From Streptomyces sp. AC1-42W (GTDB taxonomy: Bacteria; Actinomycetota; Actinomycetes; Streptomycetales; Streptomycetaceae): a stretch of 64,000 nt of DNA. The notes beneath the pieces are model-generated. The model was not told the DNA's origin. It saw only the letters and a list, made by a program, of their open reading frames with translations, and made no database searches. Below, piece after piece: positions 59,854-64,000 of the stretch (position 1 is the stretch's first letter; each line of letters begins with the position of its first letter). Both the position numbers and the translations under genes were made by a program. The stretch covers positions 3,100,001-3,164,000 of the forward strand of contig NZ_QKWY01000002.1 of the NCBI RefSeq assembly GCF_003248355.1, read 5' to 3'.

Positions 59854-61194
59854 GTGAAGCTGACAATTCTGGGCGGCGGCGGATTCCGGGTCCCTCTGGT
59901 GTACGGGGCGCTGCTCGCCGACCACGCCGAGGGCCGCGTGTCGGCCGTCACCCTCTACGACACGGACACCGACCGGCTCACCGCCGTCGCACGGGTCCTC
60001 GCCGAACAGGCCGTGGGCATCCCGGACGCGCCGGCCGTCCGCGCCACCACCGACCTGGACGAGGCCCTGCGCGGCGCCGACTTCGTCTTCTCCGCGATCC
60101 GCGTCGGCGGCCTCGCGGGCCGGGCCGCCGACGAACGGGTCGCCCTGGACGAGGGCGTACTCGGACAGGAGACGGTCGGCGCCGGCGGCATCGCGTACGG
60201 GCTGCGCACCGTGCCCGTCGCCGTCGACCTGGCGCGGCGCATCGCCCGGCTCGCCCCGGACGCCTGGGTCATCAACTTCACCAACCCGGCCGGACTGGTC
60301 ACCGAGGCGATGTCCCGGCACCTCGGCGACCGCGTCATCGGCATCTGCGACTCACCGGTCGGCCTCGGCCGCCGCATCGCCCGCGTCCTGGGCGCCGACC
60401 CGGACCTGGCCCGGGTCGACTACATCGGCCTCAACCACCTCGGCTGGGTACGCGGGCTGTACGTCGCGGGCCGGGACGAACTCCCGCGCCTGCTCGCCGA
60501 CCCCGGACTGCTGGGCTCCTTCGAGGAGGGCCGGCTGTTCGGCCCCGACTGGCTGCGCTCCCTGGGCTCGATCCCCAACGAATACCTGCACTACTACTAC
60601 TTCAACCGCGAGGCCGTCCGCGCCTACCAGGAGGCCGCCCAGACCCGGGGCGCCTTCCTGCGCGAGCAGCAGGAGGGCTTCTACGGCCGGATGAAGGACC
60701 CCGCGACCCCCGCCCTGGCCACCTGGGACCGCACCCGCGCCGAACGCGAGGCCACCTACATGTCGGAGAACCGGGACGTGGCCGGCGCCGGCGCGCGCGA
60801 GAAGAGCGATCTGGACACCGGCGGCTACGAACAGGTCGCGCTCGCCCTGATGCGCGCGATCGCCCGCGACGAGCAGGCCACCCTGATCCTCAACGTCCGC
60901 AACCGCGCCACCCTGGCCGTGCTGGACGCGGACGCCGTGATCGAGGCGCCCTGCCTGGTGGACGCCAACGGCGCCCGGCCCCTCGCCGCGGACCCGCTGC
61001 CCTACCACGCGGTGGGCCTGGTCACCTCGGTGAAGGCCGTCGAACGCGCGGTGCTCGACGCGGCGGCGAGCGCGTCGCGCGCGGACGCCGTCCGGGCCTT
61101 CGCCCTGCACCCGCTGGTCGACTCGGTCACCGTCGCCCGCCGCCTGGTGGACGGCTACACGAAGGCGCATCCCGGACTGGCGTACCTGGCGTAG
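59854..61194 (+). CDS. GH4-family glycosidase (6-phospho-beta-glucosidase type)
   Basis: The 446-residue enzyme begins with the NAD-binding motif KLTILGGGGFRVPLVY. It has INFTNPAGLVTEAM, IGICDSPVGLG (metal-binding Cys) and YIGLNHLGWVRG (metal-binding His). GH4 enzymes cleave glycosides by an NAD- and Mn-dependent redox mechanism in the cytoplasm, usually on 6-phospho sugars. The GTG at 59854 puts the Rossmann motif at the N-terminus. No PTS transporter gene is adjacent. It converges on the SWIM gene, 8 bp apart. Confidence 0.92.
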   Translation: MKLTILGGGGFRVPLVYGALLADHAEGRVSAVTLYDTDTDRLTAVARVLAEQAVGIPDAPAVRATTDLDEALRGADFVFSAIRVGGLAGRAADERVALDEGVLGQETVGAGGIAYGLRTVPVAVDLARRIARLAPDAWVINFTNPAGLVTEAMSRHLGDRVIGICDSPVGLGRRIARVLGADPDLARVDYIGLNHLGWVRGLYVAGRDELPRLLADPGLLGSFEEGRLFGPDWLRSLGSIPNEYLHYYYFNREAVRAYQEAAQTRGAFLREQQEGFYGRMKDPATPALATWDRTRAEREATYMSENRDVAGAGAREKSDLDTGGYEQVALALMRAIARDEQATLILNVRNRATLAVLDADAVIEAPCLVDANGARPLAADPLPYHAVGLVTSVKAVERAVLDAAASASRADAVRAFALHPLVDSVTVARRLVDGYTKAHPGLAYLA

Positions 61195-61202
61195 CGCCCG
61201 GG

Positions 61203-63329
61203 TCAGGGGAGCCGGGCCGGGTGTACGGGGTGGTGCCCGTCCGGTCCCGCCCCCGCTCCCGACCCTTCGGCGGCGAGGAGTTCGCCGGTCACCAGCAGAT
61301 GCAGCTGCGCCTCCAGCCAGGCGGCGACCCGCGCCGACCCGTCCGCCGCGGCCGACCTGCCCGGTCCGTCCGCGCCGGCCGCGTCGGCCGCCGGGGCGAG
61401 CACCGTACGGAGCAGGGCCGCCGCCCGCCCGAGCCCCGTCCGGCGCAGCGCGGTGGCGGCGTCGCCTATCCGGGCCAGGACCGGCCCGGACGGACTGCGC
61501 AGGCCCCCGTGGGCCAGCGCGGCCAGCGCCGCCACCGCCTCCTCCAGCGCGGCCGTCAGCGGGTCCGCCGCCCGCCGCGCCACCGGGGCCAGGGCAGCCG
61601 CCCCGTCACCGGGCGCGAGATCGGGCACCGTCACCCCGCCCGGCGTCAGCACGGCGATCGGGTCGATCCGTATCCCGCCGCCCTCCCGGACCACCGCACC
61701 GCTCACATGCGTGGCCCCCTGCCGCAGCGCGTCGGCCAGCGCGTCCAGCGCGCCGGGGCACCCCGGCCGGTACTCCGAGGCCAGCAGCGCGCGGTTCCCC
61801 GCCGCGTCCCGCACCACCGCCTCCAGGCGCTGCTCGCCGGCGTCGTACCCGATGTCCTCGATCCGGCACAGGGCGACCACGCGGACCGCCCCGGCCGCCA
61901 CCCGGGGCCGGATCAGCCGGGGCGGCCGGCCGTCCCAGGAGGCGATGAGCGCGGCCAGGTCCCCGACCAGCAGCGGGGGCGGCAGCCGGGTCCAGGAGCT
62001 GCCGACCGGGGTGACCCCCGTGGCGCCGAGCCGGCCCCGGGCGATCGTCAGGGTGCGCCCCGCGGTGCGCCGGACACTCTCGCTGACGAGGGTGCCGGTC
62101 GCGAGCGCGCCCAGTGTGGTGGACAGCAGCCGGCGCCGCGCGAGCGCGTGGCCGGTGAGGCGCTGGGGCCACTCCCTGCGGAGCACCAGGACGGTGCCGG
62201 CGTGGGGATGCGCGAAGTACACCTCGGCGACCGGGGTCTCGGCGGGGCCGGTGATCCGGCAGCCGAGCGCGGTGAGCCGGACCTGGCGCAGCGGCGTCTC
62301 CGCGGCCTCGTCCGTGCCCAGGACGCCGGGCACGGCGGCGGCCAGCCGCCGGGCGTGCACCTCGGTGAGCAGGGCCGCGACCAGCTCCGGGCGGTGGGCG
62401 GCGCCCCGGTCGGCGTAGGCGGTGAGCTGCCCGGCCAGCTCCGCCAGGGCCGCGCCGGGCCAGTGGTACGCGTCGCGCGCGAGCGCCCGGCCCGCCCGGT
62501 CCACGGCCCCGGCGAGCACGGGCCCCGCCTGGGCGACACCGTCGAGCAGCAACTCCTCGACGAGGGCGCCCGCGACGTCCAGGCTGCCCGCGCCGCCGGA
62601 CGGTGCCCGCGGGGGCGCCGGGGACTCGGCGGGCGGGGGAGCCTGCGTCGTCGTACGGCCGGGCGCACCGGCCTCGGCGACCCGCTCGCCCCCCACCCGG
62701 ACGGTGGCCGAGCGCTCCGCCGGCTCCGCCGCCTCCGCGTCGGCGGCGCGGAACGCCCAGACGGCGAGTGCGACGACCTCGGCGCGCAGCGCGGTGGTGG
62801 CGTCCGTGGTGGCGTAGCCGATCTCGCCGGGCACCGGGAACCGCACCGTGCACGCGGGCAGTTCCACCCAGGGCTCGGGGCGCCCGGCGGTGGGCCGGTG
62901 CACCACGGCCTCGTAGCCCCGCCGCAGGGTGCGCCGGGCGGCGGCGACCGGGCGGGCACCGAGCGCCCCGGTGAGCGTGTCGTCGTCGATCGTGCCCGGC
63001 GACCACTCGACGGGTGGCCGGGGCGCCGGGGACGGCGCGTCGGCGGCCAGGCGCCGGTAGGCGAGGACGAGCGCGATCAGATGGCGGCACACCCCGGTCG
63101 CGGCGCAGTCGCACCGGCCGTCGTCCAGACCGGTGCCGGCGGGCAGCACGGCGGCCGTGCCGTCGGGGAAGACCGCCCGCACCGAGGCGTCGTCGCCGGT
63201 CGTCAGCTCCGGAACCGTGCCCGCGTCCAGGTCCTTCGCGGCGCGCTTGACGAGCCCCCGGTTGGCGAGCGCGGCCAGCGCCTCGGGGGTGAGGGCCAGC
63301 AGGTCTGCCCTGGGGGCCGGCGCGGTCAT
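61203..63329 (-). CDS. SWIM zinc-finger protein
   Basis: The 708-residue protein has a SWIM motif near residues 70-85 (GRCDCAATGVCRHLIALVLA, CxC then CxH), followed by a large region without a recognised domain, rich in Ala, Arg and Pro. SWIM fingers bind nucleic acid or protein. The ATG at 63329 overlaps the stop of the VWA gene (ATGA), so the two are translationally coupled. SWIM proteins of this type occur in operons with MoxR AAA ATPases, VWA and DUF5682 proteins; any such genes would lie beyond the right edge. Confidence 0.85.
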   Translation of the reverse strand: MTAPAPRADLLALTPEALAALANRGLVKRAAKDLDAGTVPELTTGDDASVRAVFPDGTAAVLPAGTGLDDGRCDCAATGVCRHLIALVLAYRRLAADAPSPAPRPPVEWSPGTIDDDTLTGALGARPVAAARRTLRRGYEAVVHRPTAGRPEPWVELPACTVRFPVPGEIGYATTDATTALRAEVVALAVWAFRAADAEAAEPAERSATVRVGGERVAEAGAPGRTTTQAPPPAESPAPPRAPSGGAGSLDVAGALVEELLLDGVAQAGPVLAGAVDRAGRALARDAYHWPGAALAELAGQLTAYADRGAAHRPELVAALLTEVHARRLAAAVPGVLGTDEAAETPLRQVRLTALGCRITGPAETPVAEVYFAHPHAGTVLVLRREWPQRLTGHALARRRLLSTTLGALATGTLVSESVRRTAGRTLTIARGRLGATGVTPVGSSWTRLPPPLLVGDLAALIASWDGRPPRLIRPRVAAGAVRVVALCRIEDIGYDAGEQRLEAVVRDAAGNRALLASEYRPGCPGALDALADALRQGATHVSGAVVREGGGIRIDPIAVLTPGGVTVPDLAPGDGAAALAPVARRAADPLTAALEEAVAALAALAHGGLRSPSGPVLARIGDAATALRRTGLGRAAALLRTVLAPAADAAGADGPGRSAAADGSARVAAWLEAQLHLLVTGELLAAEGSGAGAGPDGHHPVHPARLP

Positions 63330-64000
63330 CGGCCCAGCCTCTCCGCGACGAATTCCGCCAGCCGGCCGGGCGTCATCGCCCCGACGCGTGCACCGGCCTC
63401 GGCGAGCCGGCCGGCCAGCTCCCGGTCGTAGTCCGGGTTCGCGTCCTCGTCCAGGGCGGCCAGGCCGAGCACGGTGGTGCCCTGCTCCACGAGCCCGCGC
63501 ACGGTGCGGCGCAGCCGGTGGGCGTCGCCGCCCTCGTAGAAGTCGGTGATCAGCGCGACGATCGCGCGGCGCGGGTTCTCCACCAGATCGGCCGCGTAGG
63601 CGACGGCCCGTGCGATGTCCGTACCGCCGCCGAGCTGTACCTTCATCAGCAGTTCCACCGGGTCCGTCACATCGGCCGTCAGGTCGACCACGTCGCTGTC
63701 GAACGCGACGAGATGCGTCTTCAGGCCGGGGAGGCCCCAGAGGCAGGCGGCCGTGACGGCGGAGTGGATCACGGAACCGGCCATCGAGCCGGACTGGTCG
63801 ACCAGCAGGATGAGCTGCCACCGCGTCACCTGCCGCCGGGTGCGCGAGTGGAAGTGGGGCCGCTCGATGAGCAGGCGCCGCTCGTCCGGCCGGTAGTGCG
63901 CCAGATTGGCCCGTACGGTCCGCCGGAAGTCGAAGTTCCGGGCGAGCGCGGTACGGCTGGGGCGGCGTGAGCGGGTGCCGTGGAAGGCATGCCGGACCCC
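63326..64000 (-). CDS. VWA domain protein (partial, continues beyond the right edge)
   Basis: The visible C-terminal part contains a basic segment (GTRSRRPSRTALARNFDFRR; ERPHFHSRTRRQV), then a VWA domain with the metal site LILLVDQSGSM, GGGTDIARAVAYA and IVALITDFYEGGD. The frame stays open to position 64000, so the start is outside the window; the apparent GTG start at 63829 is inside the domain. Such VWA proteins work with MoxR-type AAA ATPases as chaperone-like complexes. The end overlaps the SWIM gene. Confidence 0.88.
   Translation of the reverse strand, partial: GVRHAFHGTRSRRPSRTALARNFDFRRTVRANLAHYRPDERRLLIERPHFHSRTRRQVTRWQLILLVDQSGSMAGSVIHSAVTAACLWGLPGLKTHLVAFDSDVVDLTADVTDPVELLMKVQLGGGTDIARAVAYAADLVENPRRAIVALITDFYEGGDAHRLRRTVRGLVEQGTTVLGLAALDEDANPDYDRELAGRLAEAGARVGAMTPGRLAEFVAERLGR

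Noticed and set aside
59787..63431. Plus-strand open frame of 1,214 codons
   Set aside because: It runs out of frame over GH4 and antisense over the SWIM gene; the product is low-complexity Arg/Pro/Gly.
63326..63829. Complete 167-residue VWA protein starting at GTG 63829
   Set aside because: The frame continues upstream to the window edge with conserved basic sequence (RRTVRANLAHYRPDERR), so the gene is partial and starts outside.

Overview
This is a chromosomal segment from a Streptomyces-type actinomycete. The evidence is very high GC with strong third-position G/C bias, frequent GTG and TTG starts, four-base ATGA/GTGA gene overlaps, a complete conservon (CvnA-B-C-D plus a P450), a short MreB-like protein beside a fused secDF, class F sortase and DUF742/roadblock proteins, and a rare TTA leucine codon in a regulatory gene. 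No rRNA and no CRISPR array are present; there is one tRNA gene, tRNA-Leu(GAG).

Layout. 1-11 kb: a membrane-anchored alkaline-phosphatase-fold protein, a NAD-dependent DNA ligase, a short MreB-like protein with a translationally coupled Pro-rich partner, fused SecDF, XRE and LysR regulators and a pterin dehydratase. 11-13.4 kb: an internally deleted AraC regulator, a SAM methyltransferase, and an IS110-family element inserted at the methyltransferase stop codon. The 5' noncoding end of this element can be read as a bridge RNA whose donor and target guides match both ends of the element and both flanks. 13.4-20 kb: aldo/keto reductase, acyl-CoA ligase, fdhD, a FabH-like ketosynthase III and a DUF2254 membrane protein. 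20-24.4 kb: tRNA-Leu with terminator, an rRNA-type 2'-O-methyltransferase, then a compositionally distinct patch holding a secreted collagen-like protein divergent from a GT2-TPR glycosyltransferase, and fragments of restriction-modification and secreted-protein genes. 24.4-29.6 kb: class F sortase, a small Ser/Pro-rich membrane-anchored protein, a two-component system and a membrane protein. 29.8-32.4 kb: a P450 pair, the first lacking the ExxR motif.

32.4-49.6 kb is a plant-polysaccharide and pentose region: a LacI regulator with two palindromic operators, a GH95 enzyme, a 3'-truncated GH3, an IS200/IS605 element (tnpA, tnpB) that carries an IS1182-family element in the loop of its right-end hairpin, a 5'-truncated GH31, a TetR regulator, a coupled pair of membrane-anchored proteins (one VWA), and xylB / xylA / ROK repressor. 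The GH95 + GH3 + GH31 + xylose kinase/isomerase set suggests use of fucosylated xyloglucan or similar glycans. The GH3-IS-GH31 junction shows that DNA has been lost here.

49.7-64 kb: DUF305 and DUF3105 membrane-anchored proteins, a DUF2510-LURP-one-related gene broken by a stop and a frameshift, a FUSC-family exporter with its MarR regulator and a palindromic operator, the conservon (CvnA to CvnD plus an ExxR-less P450, with a TTA codon in cvnC), a GH4 phospho-glycosidase, and the start of a SWIM zinc-finger / VWA operon that runs off the right edge.
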